Shown: positions 6,460 to 14,879 of the stretch, piece by piece
Numbering within the stretch: position 1 is the first letter of the stretch
Layout of the letters: each line of letters opens with the position of its first letter
From: a virus
Strand: one strand, 5' to 3'
DNA: 23,979 bases
IMG/VR virus record: IMGVR_UViG_3300047557_002449
Coordinates: 1-23,979 of that record
The notes under the pieces: generated by a model
What the model was told of the DNA's origin: nothing
The model's input: the letters and a program-made list of their open reading frames with translations, nothing else
The model's database searches: none
Position numbers and translations under genes: made by a program

Positions 6460-7073
6460 TTGGTTCTTTTTTTGAGGATAAACATACGGTGAGGTGCCTT
6501 TTCTTGGCCGCCAAACCAACAATTTATTTCACGTCCTATATTCCTTTTTTTGCCGATGATGTCAGGCATGGTAAAATTATTCTCCGCAACAACTCCACCC
6601 GCTTCAATAGTCTCGTGAATGTTGCCCGTAGAATAGTTGGGGATCATGGTATAGGTTGCGACCTGGTTGAAATGAACAGCGTTCACGGGGTCGGTGTGAT
6701 GTACGGAAACGCCCTGGGAATGGTGGTAAAAAGTAAGCTCAATTTTTCGGCTTTCTATACCGTAACGCCACCCCATCATACAAGAATTTTCCCGCGCTCC
6801 GATTTCTTCAAAGCTCCAACCCCCGGCCTTGTTGTAATCGTATTGGTTTTCGGCAATGGTGCCGTCGCTGTTGTAGAATGTGTACTTGCAACTACTGTCA
6901 AACATCACCTGAATCTGAAAAACTTCTGGCCATTTTCCAAGCTGTACCGCCGTTGGATCGCTCCGATGCCAGCCTTTTGGATGCGTGAAAATCTTCCAGT
7001 CGTGATCCGTACGGGTGATGGAGCAGGAAAACAGGAAGGCGGCTATTGATAAGAGTATGAGTAAGCGTTTCAT
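6456..7073 (-). CDS. Lipoprotein encoded between holin and subtilase genes
   Basis: ATG at 7073 overlaps the holin stop as ATGA, and its own stop overlaps the subtilase start the same way. The 205-residue product begins with a lipoprotein signal, MKRLLILLSIAAF followed by the lipobox L14-F15-S16-C17. Residues after Cys (SITRTD) lack the acidic cluster of the Bacteroidota surface-export signal, so the mature protein is predicted to stay periplasmic, anchored to a membrane. The rest looks beta-rich with many aromatic and His residues and ends in FGGQEKAPHRMFILKK, a pattern I associate with Bacteroidota lipoproteins of unknown role. No spanin-like coiled coil is evident. Context suggests outer-membrane disruption, help to the protease, or superinfection exclusion. 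Confidence 0.8.
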   Translation of the reverse strand: MKRLLILLSIAAFLFSCSITRTDHDWKIFTHPKGWHRSDPTAVQLGKWPEVFQIQVMFDSSCKYTFYNSDGTIAENQYDYNKAGGWSFEEIGARENSCMMGWRYGIESRKIELTFYHHSQGVSVHHTDPVNAVHFNQVATYTMIPNYSTGNIHETIEAGGVVAENNFTMPDIIGKKRNIGREINCWFGGQEKAPHRMFILKKRTK

Positions 7074-7546
7074 TCGTCGGTGTTTTTGTTGGTGCTGGGT
7101 AAAATTCGTTCCTTGACCTTACTCCAAAGGTTTACACCTGTCACGGTTTGGACATTTTCGGAGATGCTTTTGAACTCAACCGCCGCACAAAGGATGCTTG
7201 CCATGTAAAGAACGGGTTCACCAATTGGCAGCCCACTAAGGAATATTTTGTCCATTATGAAAGCGGCCAACATCAAGTAAAAGTAAGAGGCAATTTTGCC
7301 TACTGAGCGCCTCATGCCTTTGCTGTTGATGTCTTCGCCTCGGTGTCTTGCTGCTTGTCTACCTGTGCGCATATCGATCACCACAAGGACGCAAACGGCG
7401 GCAAACGGCGGCCATGCAGGAGCAAACAGGCCAGAAACAAAAGTCAATAGCCACAATATGCCGGGCCATAAACCGGAAAACATGGAGTTGAGTACATCCC
7501 CAATTTCAAAAAACATTTTTGCAAGACTGATTCTCATAGATTTCAT
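7070..7546 (-). CDS. Phage holin (class with cytosolic C-terminus)
   Basis: ATG at 7546 gives 158 residues. Four hydrophobic segments are visible at about 25-42, 43-59, 83-103 and 108-125, separated by a basic loop (RQAARHRGEDINSKGMRR) and followed by a charged tail. The C-terminal 'FKSISENVQTVTGVNLW' is characteristic of the phage_holin_4 (toxin secretion/lysis holin) family, where SENV-type motifs follow the last membrane segment. Such proteins form lesions in the inner membrane at a set time. It is followed by ATGA-coupled lipoprotein and protease genes; no peptidoglycan hydrolase was recognised in the window. Confidence 0.8.
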   Translation of the reverse strand: MKSMRISLAKMFFEIGDVLNSMFSGLWPGILWLLTFVSGLFAPAWPPFAAVCVLVVIDMRTGRQAARHRGEDINSKGMRRSVGKIASYFYLMLAAFIMDKIFLSGLPIGEPVLYMASILCAAVEFKSISENVQTVTGVNLWSKVKERILPSTNKNTDE

Positions 7547-7572
7547 AGTTAGCGGGGGACTTATTACGAAAT

Positions 7573-8289
7573 TTATTTAACTAGATTTTCAATTGCAAAC
7601 TTATCCGACTTCAACACCTGCAATGACCTGTCAAAACTTACCCAACGCCCACGGTTTCCTTGAATTTTGTAGATTGTTGTTTTGTTTCCCTTGGCGGGCA
7701 GGTCAGTAACTTCTATCCTGGCATCACCCCAAAACTTGAGCGGGTAGTTTTGAACGGTTTGGCCTGATCCTGTCCTGATCACCACTTGCCCGTTTGGCCT
7801 TCGCAAGATTTGGCAATTGACCGTGGACGTGGTGCCGTTGATATTTGTTCGCAGTCGGTAGTTTCCAAAGAGAGAATCAGTGGCTTCCTTTTCAGCTTCT
7901 TGGAAAAAGTCTTTGGCTGTTGCTTTTTTGATTGCGGTGTTAACTCGCTCAGCTTCTTTGTCAATTTGGTTTTGGGTTATCAGTCTTGCCGCAATGTCTG
8001 CCAGTTGTCTGCCTGGATTAACTACCAAAGTGTTTTTATAGAAGTTTACCAGTGTTGCGGTGTCCCTGCCTGGGATGTTTGCGCACGGGTTTTTTTCATC
8101 CCATCCCACGGGTTTAGCATCCAGTGAGACGACTTTGCCCCTCAATTTAACTTGGTATCCAACCCACCACACAACGCTGTCACACTGGTTTAGATCGGTG
8201 TAAAACCAGATTGAATCTTTTACAAAACTGTCCTGGCCAATTGCCACAAAAGGCAACAGCGCAAAAAGTAGAATGAAAAATCTGCTCAT
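7573..8289 (-). CDS. Secreted protein of unknown function between fibre and holin genes
   Basis: The start at 8289 (MSRFFILL) is preferred over an in-frame ATG at 8319, which would lie inside the fibre gene and spoil the signal peptide. The signal peptide runs to AIG18 with Gln19 following. The mature part (about 220 residues) starts with an aromatic segment that includes DSVVWWVGYQ, has a Lys/Glu-rich helical stretch in the middle (about residues 105-140, ITQNQIDKEAERVNTAIKK) and ends in beta-type sequence. No enzyme motif is recognised. It starts 11 bases after the fibre stop, so it may assist the fibre or act with the lysis proteins downstream. Both roles are inference. Confidence 0.75.
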   Translation of the reverse strand: MSRFFILLFALLPFVAIGQDSFVKDSIWFYTDLNQCDSVVWWVGYQVKLRGKVVSLDAKPVGWDEKNPCANIPGRDTATLVNFYKNTLVVNPGRQLADIAARLITQNQIDKEAERVNTAIKKATAKDFFQEAEKEATDSLFGNYRLRTNINGTTSTVNCQILRRPNGQVVIRTGSGQTVQNYPLKFWGDARIEVTDLPAKGNKTTIYKIQGNRGRWVSFDRSLQVLKSDKFAIENLVK

Positions 8290-8300
8290 ATGTGTTGATT

Positions 8301-11300
8301 TTAATAAATGCGAATCCATACGCCAGCCCCGGCGTAAAACTTGAATTTCCTTTGCGATCCAGCTACCGCCGTCGTGACGGTAGTCCCCACAATAGTATTC
8401 CCGTTCCCGTCGAGAGTTAATGTGGAAATGTTGTTGTTGTAGGTTATGGTCAACACCTGCCCGTCTTCGGGGCTTGCCGGAAAAACCAGGGTGAATGCCG
8501 CCTGTGTACCGCCTTGGTTGATGAAATTATCCGAATAGGTGTTACTGAGGTTTTGCGGGCTTGAGGTTGAATTGATCTCATAATAAGCCTCTTGTTTCGC
8601 CCTCACGAGCCCAACTGTACGTACCTCCGAATCAACCGGGGCTGTGATACTTATGTCTCCTGTGTTCACAGAAAAAAGCAAATCGCCCTCAAATGCCCGA
8701 ACCAAGGTGTTTCCAAACAGGGCATCTGATGTTTCAAGCCCCCAATTCATTACCCCGGTGCCGTCCGAATAGAACTGCGCCCTGCTGTAACCTGTGCTGC
8801 TTGTGTCGGTAAGTCCGAAATTGAATGCCCGCTCGCCTCCACCATAATTGACAATCTGCCAGTATGTCGAGTCTGCCCCGCTGTTGTAGGTTTGTGAGAA
8901 ATACAGGTTCCCGTTGTCGGGTACGCGGGCGCGGGTGGTGTACTGTGAAAGGGTGCCTGAACCGCCGTAGATGCCGTTGCCGAGGCTGGAAAGTGGGTAA
9001 TCTAGCAACGTTCCATCCGTTGCCCAGCTTGCAAGGTAGTTGCTTTGCGTTTTGGAAAGGTCGGCGGCTTCTTTGGTTCCGGTGCCATATTGAGAAATGG
9101 CAAAAGTACCATTCATGTATAAGTCAGCAATATTTATGCCACCATTTATAGACCAGTTTTGTATCACACTGCCAGTACTTGTAAGGGCGAGTGTTTGAGT
9201 TAAGATGCTGGAAGAGTTTACGCCTATTGCAGTGGTACGATGAATTGTTGGCACATCCGCAAAAACAGAACCATTATTAACCCGAAAATAATCCGTTCCA
9301 ACTGTGTCGAATTGAACGTGTCTAGTCCATGCAAAGCTACCAGAGGGAAGTTGCCAAGTTTCATTTAGGTTCCATTGAAATCCACCAAATGTACTTCGAC
9401 GTTTATCTAGCTCCGAATAGGATTTTAATATTTGTGTACCAGATGAATTTCTATCTTGAATTGTAAAGCTTCCAGGTAAATTACCGCTTCCCCCAACTAG
9501 TATTGCTGAACTAGTGGTATTATTCCTTATTTGTAAGGCGAAGTTTGAATATTCCAGTGAATCAGTTTTGAACCTGCTGACCCCTAAAATATCCATTCTG
9601 TATCCTGCTCCAGTTAAAACCCTGTTTCCTGTTAGCGTTAGGTTAGAATTGCCAATATTTAGGGCTATCGAACGGGCATAGGCACGGGTTGCAATGTAAG
9701 ACCGAACACCACCTGAAAAAATCTGATATAACGTTGAATCTGAATTAAAACGAATTAGTCCACCTGCTTCCGTTGGGGTCTGTGCGGTTGTTCCAGAAGC
9801 TAAAAACATGCCCGTTGTTGTATTGAGCTGAGATAATGTTCCTACTACTGATAATTGCAATCTTGTGACATTACCTCCCGACCGAATAGATGTAGGGTGG
9901 TTAGAATAGGAACCAAAAACACTTCCATCCGTTCCTTCTATTCCTGCGCCAAATGCGCGTATAGTTCCATTTGTTATTCCTAGATAAGGCGCATTTCCGC
10001 CCGTTCCAGAAAAAGTAAAAAAGCTAGTGTTGGCAATTGACGGTATAGCAATAAAAGAATTTGTTAACCCTACTGCATCAACTTGCGCAGTAGGATAAAA
10101 TGTCATTCTTTGTATGTTATTTGATCGAATATGCACTTGATCGCTACTGTATGTACCTATTGCCATTTCATTTGCGCCTGAGCTATTCATTAGTACAAAC
10201 CCAACTTTAGAACCATTTTGCAACCCAATTAAAGGGCCGAACCCTGTTTTTGGTTGTATGTAGACTTTTTGCGTTGTTACACTAGAGTTTGTTGCGCCAA
10301 ACTGAACTGGTTGGCTAACAATCGGATCGGTAAACGCTGCACCGTCGATAAATAGCCCCGCGCTTGCATATCTTATCCCGCTACTTTCCGTTACCTGTCC
10401 ATTAGCATCGAAATACGGTACATAGGTACTTGTCCCCCGTGCAAAGGTGGATTCCAACCCATAAGCCCACCGTGTACCGTTGTACCAGCCTATTCCGTTC
10501 AGGGTCGTATTGTAGACTGTGTACCCCGTCACACCTGTAGGTAGCCCCGCCGTGGTGTAGGTTTGAAACTGCCAGGGCTTTAGCGCTTCCAGCTTAGTGC
10601 CGTTGTCGGTTATGTTTCCTGCTACAAGATTAGCCCCGTTGCTTCTTACGCTAAGATTCGCCGCAATTGATGTCGGATTGGTTTGCGCGTAATAGCGCGT
10701 AGAAACCTTACTACTGTCAACTCTCAATGTTTTAGGGGACTTGAGTAATCCCCAACCCGCCGTATTGATGTACGGGTTTAGCATGGCCGCCGTGTCCCCA
10801 ATCTCTAGGTAGCTGGAAAGGTCAAGGGTGGCGTATTCCACCTTTCCGGTAATACTGTCTACCAATTGTAGAAATTGACCGGGATGCGCCAAGCCGTTGT
10901 CAACGTTTTTGGTTCTTATCCCAATCCATTCATCCGCTCCAATGCCGTAACCATTCGCCGACACCGAAACCCCGTTACCTGGATCACTTGTACCGGATTC
11001 ACTGGCTCCTAAAACGGCTGAGTAAGGGCTCATTGCCACACTAAATGTGTAATAGGGATTGATGACCAAATCTTTGAATGTCCAGCTATTGCCGAAAGAA
11101 CCCTGAAGAAGCCAACTTGAATAATTGTCACCTTGAGAGTATATAGAAGCATATGGATTGCCCTCAGAATCTAGTGCATTGATAATGTACCCCCGCTTAT
11201 CTGTTACTCCCGTTGTATCCTCAAGCCTATGCTCCCAATAGGTTCTACCCATTGCCATCAATTGCCGATATACCCCAAAGCGCCGGGCAAAATAGGCCGT

Positions 11301-11954
11301 TGTGTCCCCGCTGCCGGGAGTGTTGTAATCAATCCCAAATTCAACGGTTGAAGCCGTGTCCTTCATCTGCCAGTTGTACCCCTCTGTGGTGATTGTTGTC
11401 GGCTCAATCAAAAAGCCGCCCATGCGCACGGTGTCGCCCTCGGTATACAATCCGTTTTCAGCCACTACAATAGCCCGTGGGCGACATGCAAGGAGCAAAT
11501 TCTTTAAAGTTTCATAATCCTCAACGGCGCTAAACTTGCGCTTTGTAGGTGTGCCAAAGCGGCCATATACCCAAGTTCCCCCGGTGGTGGTGTTTTCTTC
11601 GATGTTAGCTATCCAGTTTCGGTTTATGGCGTAATCTGTTGAGCCCACCGTAAAAGGCAGCATGATAAATTTAGAGCGCTCCAAAACTTCATCAAAATCA
11701 TCTTGGATGCGTATTTGGGTTTCCCACTGGATACCGCCAAAGTTGGGCGCATATTCTACAAAAAGTTTGGTGCCTGTACCGTCACGGGTAATATACTGGA
11801 TAAAGACCCAATCCACGGTTGTCACATTCCCATTCAAAAGCGTGACTTCTAAGCAGCATTGAGATAAAACAGAATCGGGCAAAGCTGTTACACTTTGCCC
11901 TTTTCCGTTCAACCCTATCATTACCAAAATGAGCAAAACAAGGATAGAGCGCAT
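8301..11954 (-). CDS. Large tail fibre / receptor-binding protein with a signal peptide
   Basis: ATG at 11954 gives 1217 residues. The sequence is rich in Gly, Ser, Thr and Asn with short beta stretches, as in trimeric fibres. An N-terminal region of about 190 residues differs in composition and may attach to the tail. Near the middle, GGVRSYIATRAYARSIA resembles a repeat common in phage fibres. The last 90 residues (ASPEDGQVLTITYNNN, WIRIY at the end) match the C-terminal beta domain common in such proteins. Unusually, the protein begins with a clear Sec signal peptide, MRSILVLLILVMIGLNGKG followed by Gln20. The DNA for the middle (about 9060-10330) is visibly more AT-rich than both ends, suggesting exchange of a host-range segment. 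It follows the tail-tube candidate by 12 bases. Confidence 0.75.
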   Translation of the reverse strand: MRSILVLLILVMIGLNGKGQSVTALPDSVLSQCCLEVTLLNGNVTTVDWVFIQYITRDGTGTKLFVEYAPNFGGIQWETQIRIQDDFDEVLERSKFIMLPFTVGSTDYAINRNWIANIEENTTTGGTWVYGRFGTPTKRKFSAVEDYETLKNLLLACRPRAIVVAENGLYTEGDTVRMGGFLIEPTTITTEGYNWQMKDTASTVEFGIDYNTPGSGDTTAYFARRFGVYRQLMAMGRTYWEHRLEDTTGVTDKRGYIINALDSEGNPYASIYSQGDNYSSWLLQGSFGNSWTFKDLVINPYYTFSVAMSPYSAVLGASESGTSDPGNGVSVSANGYGIGADEWIGIRTKNVDNGLAHPGQFLQLVDSITGKVEYATLDLSSYLEIGDTAAMLNPYINTAGWGLLKSPKTLRVDSSKVSTRYYAQTNPTSIAANLSVRSNGANLVAGNITDNGTKLEALKPWQFQTYTTAGLPTGVTGYTVYNTTLNGIGWYNGTRWAYGLESTFARGTSTYVPYFDANGQVTESSGIRYASAGLFIDGAAFTDPIVSQPVQFGATNSSVTTQKVYIQPKTGFGPLIGLQNGSKVGFVLMNSSGANEMAIGTYSSDQVHIRSNNIQRMTFYPTAQVDAVGLTNSFIAIPSIANTSFFTFSGTGGNAPYLGITNGTIRAFGAGIEGTDGSVFGSYSNHPTSIRSGGNVTRLQLSVVGTLSQLNTTTGMFLASGTTAQTPTEAGGLIRFNSDSTLYQIFSGGVRSYIATRAYARSIALNIGNSNLTLTGNRVLTGAGYRMDILGVSRFKTDSLEYSNFALQIRNNTTSSAILVGGSGNLPGSFTIQDRNSSGTQILKSYSELDKRRSTFGGFQWNLNETWQLPSGSFAWTRHVQFDTVGTDYFRVNNGSVFADVPTIHRTTAIGVNSSSILTQTLALTSTGSVIQNWSINGGINIADLYMNGTFAISQYGTGTKEAADLSKTQSNYLASWATDGTLLDYPLSSLGNGIYGGSGTLSQYTTRARVPDNGNLYFSQTYNSGADSTYWQIVNYGGGERAFNFGLTDTSSTGYSRAQFYSDGTGVMNWGLETSDALFGNTLVRAFEGDLLFSVNTGDISITAPVDSEVRTVGLVRAKQEAYYEINSTSSPQNLSNTYSDNFINQGGTQAAFTLVFPASPEDGQVLTITYNNNISTLTLDGNGNTIVGTTVTTAVAGSQRKFKFYAGAGVWIRIY

Positions 11955-11966
11955 TGGATGGAATAT

Positions 11967-12533
11967 TTAAGAAGGAAAATCAGAGCGTGGTACGTCAGCA
12001 AACAAGGGCGCAAAAAGCTGGTTGCCTTGCCATGCCAGATCGTCAGTGCTAGTACTGGTGCCAAGGTCGCCGCCTTGGTCATTGTGCTGACTGATACGGA
12101 AATTGTCAACGGGACGGGAAAAGGTTTCGCCGTTCCAGTCTACGCCAATTACCCGCTTTTTGCCGTTGTTGCCAAACAGCACCACAACCAAGTCGCAGCA
12201 CTGAATTGCATACTGCAAGTTGTTGCGGCGGTCACGGTCTTTGGAGTCGAAAATACAAGCGGCGTTGCACTCATAAAAGCCCGTAGCCGATGTGTAATTG
12301 AAGTTGTAGGTTGCGCCACGTTTGCGGGGTTCGATCTTTTTCCAGGTGGCCCCGCCAACCATAGCAAATTCCAAGATTTCCTGATTGGTTTGGTCAAATA
12401 AAAGCGCATCTGCTTCCATTGCGGCCCAATCAATCTCAGAGTATTTTGCATAAAACCCAATGTACCACCCGCCACGATCCGCGCACGTTTCGGAGCTGAT
12501 AAGGTTTTTGGGTTCGCAGATTATTTCAGCCAT
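11967..12533 (-). CDS. Candidate major tail tube protein
   Basis: ATG at 12533 gives 188 residues. The first part holds a helix and aromatic stretch (GGWYIGFYAKYSEIDWAAM); the middle alternates strands and charged turns (WKKIEPRKRGATYNFNYTS), and a long hydrophobic strand (CDLVVVLFGNNGKKRVIGV) is followed by DWNGETF and SQHNDQGG. This order (polypeptide of about 190 residues, central 'vvV..nG..rviG...G' and a late D-Q-G motif) resembles tail tube proteins of Bacteroidota siphophages. It lies downstream of the capsid gene and upstream of the fibre. A capsid decoration or connector protein is the main alternative; the assignment is tentative. Confidence 0.6.
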   Translation of the reverse strand: MAEIICEPKNLISSETCADRGGWYIGFYAKYSEIDWAAMEADALLFDQTNQEILEFAMVGGATWKKIEPRKRGATYNFNYTSATGFYECNAACIFDSKDRDRRNNLQYAIQCCDLVVVLFGNNGKKRVIGVDWNGETFSRPVDNFRISQHNDQGGDLGTSTSTDDLAWQGNQLFAPLFADVPRSDFPS

Positions 12534-12556
12534 TGTTTTAGCTTTTAATTGTGAAA

Positions 12557-12578
12557 GGGAAGGCCGTTAAGCCCTCCC
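12557..12578 (-). terminator. Hairpin after the capsid gene, possible attenuator
   Basis: On the minus strand GGGAGGGC pairs with GCCTTCCC (8 bp with one G-U) over a 6-base loop. It lies 20 bases after the capsid stop codon. The following sequence, TTTCACAATT, is a weak U-tract, so partial termination or protection of the capsid mRNA 3' end is more likely than full termination. Confidence 0.45.
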
Positions 12579-12597
12579 AGATATATCCCAAAAACGA

Positions 12598-13815
12598 TTA
12601 TAGCGGTACGGTGTATTTGTAACCGCCAGCGATATATTTAGTATCACTGATTGCGGTTGCGCTCAAGGAATGCGACAAGAACAAGACTTTACCCAATTCG
12701 TCCAAGTCGGTTTTTTGCTGGATCGCAACCGCTACCTCCCCGGTGTTAATTTCAGGGATACGCGCAAAATTGGAACCCAACTGGATCGTACCGGAAATGG
12801 TGAGGTAAGCAAAGTGACTACGGCCTGTCAGTAATTTGTCGTACTGTGCAACGTCACCTACTGGAATTACTGGCACGTTGTCGATGTACATTACATCGAA
12901 GGTTTGGCCATTGGCGGTAATTGCCCGTTGGCTGATCCGTGGCTTGATTTGAACCGCGCTTGCATTCAGGGCCAACAAATCAGCGTACAGCTTCGCTTTG
13001 ATCGAGTTGGATACAAGGAACATTGGCATGAATGAACGGCCACTATCTCCAATACCGCCGTCAATGATGGCCTCTTGCAGATCGTTGGTAGCGGCTGCGA
13101 AGATTGCGTCATACAGCGCAACAACGGAACCCGTGAAGGTTTGGCCATTGGTAGCGATGTTCTGACCGCCACCTGATTGGATAAACAAGCTATCCAAGTT
13201 CAAGTGTGCGTACTTGGTAGGATCGCCAGCCTCCAAATCAATAAGCAAATCAATCCAACCACGGCAAGTACCAATGGTCTTTTTGAATGCTTCTTCGACA
13301 TTGGTAGGAGTACCAGAAACGATGGCGACGGTTTCGGGGTCAAACAACTGGCCAGCGGTCAGCATCATGCGGTTGCCAATGGTGGCGCTCTTGACGATTG
13401 TGTTCGTCAATGCAGTCAATGCGCGCTGTCCTGCTTCGCTCAATCCAACGGTGGCCCCGGTGTTCCAGGCATGGAAGGAACGGAACACGCTGTTGTAAAA
13501 CTCATCGTTGCAAAACTCCAAGTTGAGTTTGGATTTGCATGGGGTGATGGTTTTGTTGGCGAATCCGTACACGCCAAGCGGTGTCCAGGCACAAGAGTTG
13601 TGCGGCTGCCACAAATGAGGCTCACCCGTTGGGTACCAAATTTTGTATTCCAAGTCCGTGGTGAGTTGCATGTAAGCGTACATGCCAAAGGCAGCTTGAT
13701 AAAATCCAAACTTATCGTTGTATCGCTGCTCTGCCAGGTAGTTCAACTCCGATGCTTGAAACATCAGCATATTACTATCTGGCATGAAAATTGGTTCCAG
13801 AGTTATTGGCTCCAT
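12598..13815 (-). CDS. Major capsid protein, probable HK97 fold
   Basis: ATG at 13815 gives 405 residues, a normal length. It directly follows the protease-scaffold gene, as in HK97-type phages. The sequence has an N-terminal region of aromatic residues (Q..YNDKFGFYQAAFG) and a long central helix region. The C-terminal part carries FDVMYIDNVPVIPVGD followed by strands ending in IQQKTDLDELGKVLF. That late pattern (yiDn-vPvip, then 'v.iq.ktdld..gk') is usual in capsid proteins of Bacteroidota phages. It would form the icosahedral shell. No separate delta-domain is obvious, in line with a scaffold supplied by the protease C-terminus. A hairpin follows the gene. Confidence 0.85.
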   Translation of the reverse strand: MEPITLEPIFMPDSNMLMFQASELNYLAEQRYNDKFGFYQAAFGMYAYMQLTTDLEYKIWYPTGEPHLWQPHNSCAWTPLGVYGFANKTITPCKSKLNLEFCNDEFYNSVFRSFHAWNTGATVGLSEAGQRALTALTNTIVKSATIGNRMMLTAGQLFDPETVAIVSGTPTNVEEAFKKTIGTCRGWIDLLIDLEAGDPTKYAHLNLDSLFIQSGGGQNIATNGQTFTGSVVALYDAIFAAATNDLQEAIIDGGIGDSGRSFMPMFLVSNSIKAKLYADLLALNASAVQIKPRISQRAITANGQTFDVMYIDNVPVIPVGDVAQYDKLLTGRSHFAYLTISGTIQLGSNFARIPEINTGEVAVAIQQKTDLDELGKVLFLSHSLSATAISDTKYIAGGYKYTVPL

Positions 13816-13847
13816 TATTTTTATTTTACAGTGTGGGCAAAATTTGA

Positions 13848-14234
13848 TTACGCTTTCACAGAGGCTTTCAGAGCCTTGCCGAAAGCTTTTTCGGTATCAC
13901 TCAATCCGGTTTTGGCGTTGCCTTCCCCTGGCTTTGGCTCTTCCAGTTTCTTACCTGCTAGTTCAGCCGCCAGGTCGTTGATTGTTTTGGCCTGGGCCTC
14001 AACGGTAGTTTTCAGGGTTTCAAGGACTGACTTTTCAGCAAAAGCCGATTCGTCAACCTTTTTCAAGCCCAATTCAGCCACAGCGGCGGCTACCATTGTT
14101 TTGAGTTCTTCTGCGTCAATTTCAGCCTTGAGGGATTTGATACCTTGCAAAGCTTCAATCGCGGCCTGTTCAGTTGCGTTTTCTGGAATGTCTACGCCAA
14201 ACAGGTCTTTGATTTTTTTGAAAAGTCCATTCAT
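13848..14234 (-). CDS. Possible nested scaffold product from an internal start
   Basis: An in-frame ATG at 14234 falls exactly at the boundary between protease and helical domain and opens MNGLFKKIKDLFG, which reads like a natural protein start. The preceding bases (AATACTAAAACA) are A-rich, in line with starts in Bacteroidota. The product would be 128 residues and would be a free scaffold without protease, like the lambda C/Nu3 pair. This is inferred from layout only. Confidence 0.35.
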   Translation of the reverse strand: MNGLFKKIKDLFGVDIPENATEQAAIEALQGIKSLKAEIDAEELKTMVAAAVAELGLKKVDESAFAEKSVLETLKTTVEAQAKTINDLAAELAGKKLEEPKPGEGNAKTGLSDTEKAFGKALKASVKA

Positions 14235-14780
14235 TGTTTTAGTATTTGATGAAGCCTTTGGTATCAGGCTCTTTATTGAAGTGATAAGAGAATCGGAGTT
14301 AGCAGGAATTGGAGTGATTGAGATTTCGTAAAGTGCGGCAATGTCCAGAAAGAAAGTATTTGTTTGAGGTTCGTATAGGCTTTTCTCCCAGTTTGTCAAA
14401 TACCCAATTGAAAACCCTTTGATATACCCTTCTTCCAGCATCCAAGAATCTGACCAAGACTTTGACACGTACCCGCGCACAAAAAGACCGTCCTGCATTG
14501 GCTCGGCTTCCAGGATTTTACCTACTGCTTTATTTTCGTTGTGATTGTGTAGGAGGGTTCCGTACCCGTTTTTCATGTATCCGCTTACAACATCTTCACT
14601 CCAATTGTAAGCTGCCACAACATCACCCAAAAGGTCTTTACTGGTCTTATTTGCGTACCCTTCGACGTAAATTCCATACTCAGGAATCATTGATTTAAGC
14701 CTTTCCGGTGGATCTATCGCCTTGTATTCCCATGCTGTAAATACCGTATCCTGCTTTACTTTGTCCAAAACCTCGGCCAT
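13848..14780 (-). CDS. Prohead protease fused to a scaffold domain
   Basis: The ATG at 14780 is preferred over an in-frame TTG at 14798. Residues 1-175 form an HK97-family (U35) prohead protease: YGIYVEGYANK at the N-terminus, His80 in LLHNHNENKAVGK, Ser124 in IKGFSIGY and YEISITPIPAN near the end of the domain. His80 and Ser124 are the likely catalytic pair. Residues 183-310 are a charged, helical region with a heptad-like Leu/Ala pattern (ALQGIKSLKAEIDAEELK), typical of scaffolds, that ends in a Gly/Pro linker and a basic tail. The protease would cleave the scaffold during capsid maturation. It is directly upstream of the capsid gene and downstream of small genes at the end of the tail block. 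Confidence 0.9.
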   Translation of the reverse strand: MAEVLDKVKQDTVFTAWEYKAIDPPERLKSMIPEYGIYVEGYANKTSKDLLGDVVAAYNWSEDVVSGYMKNGYGTLLHNHNENKAVGKILEAEPMQDGLFVRGYVSKSWSDSWMLEEGYIKGFSIGYLTNWEKSLYEPQTNTFFLDIAALYEISITPIPANSDSLITSIKSLIPKASSNTKTMNGLFKKIKDLFGVDIPENATEQAAIEALQGIKSLKAEIDAEELKTMVAAAVAELGLKKVDESAFAEKSVLETLKTTVEAQAKTINDLAAELAGKKLEEPKPGEGNAKTGLSDTEKAFGKALKASVKA

Positions 14781-14879
14781 GTGTACGATTTTCAACAAAA
14801 ATCTACTTATTGCACGGGCTTTGGAATGGTGGCGGGTTGGTGGATTGACGTTTTTGACGGATAATTAGAATATTGCTAT

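Noticed and set aside
6460-6522. Upstream ATG of the subtilase at 6522
   Set aside because: It would add 21 residues in front of a perfect signal peptide; the ATG at 6459 is coupled to the upstream stop.
6489-7049. Plus-strand frame of 186 codons
   Set aside because: It lies entirely opposite the lipoprotein gene, which has a proper lipobox and ATGA joints at both ends.
8290-8319. Upstream ATG of the secreted 248-residue frame
   Set aside because: It lies inside the fibre gene and places ten polar residues before the signal peptide.
7573-11954. Diversity-generating retroelement targeting the fibre or its neighbours
   Set aside because: No reverse transcriptase gene and no template/variable repeat pair were seen in the window; the AT-rich fibre centre is better explained by segment exchange.
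13177-14331. Long plus-strand frame of 384 codons
   Set aside because: It is antisense across the capsid and protease genes, crosses the gap between them, and has a cysteine- and valine-rich composition typical of a shadow frame.
14781-14879. Promoter in the gap before the protease gene
   Set aside because: A TAGATTTT sequence resembles a -7 element, but it lacks the final G and no TTG occurs at the right distance upstream.
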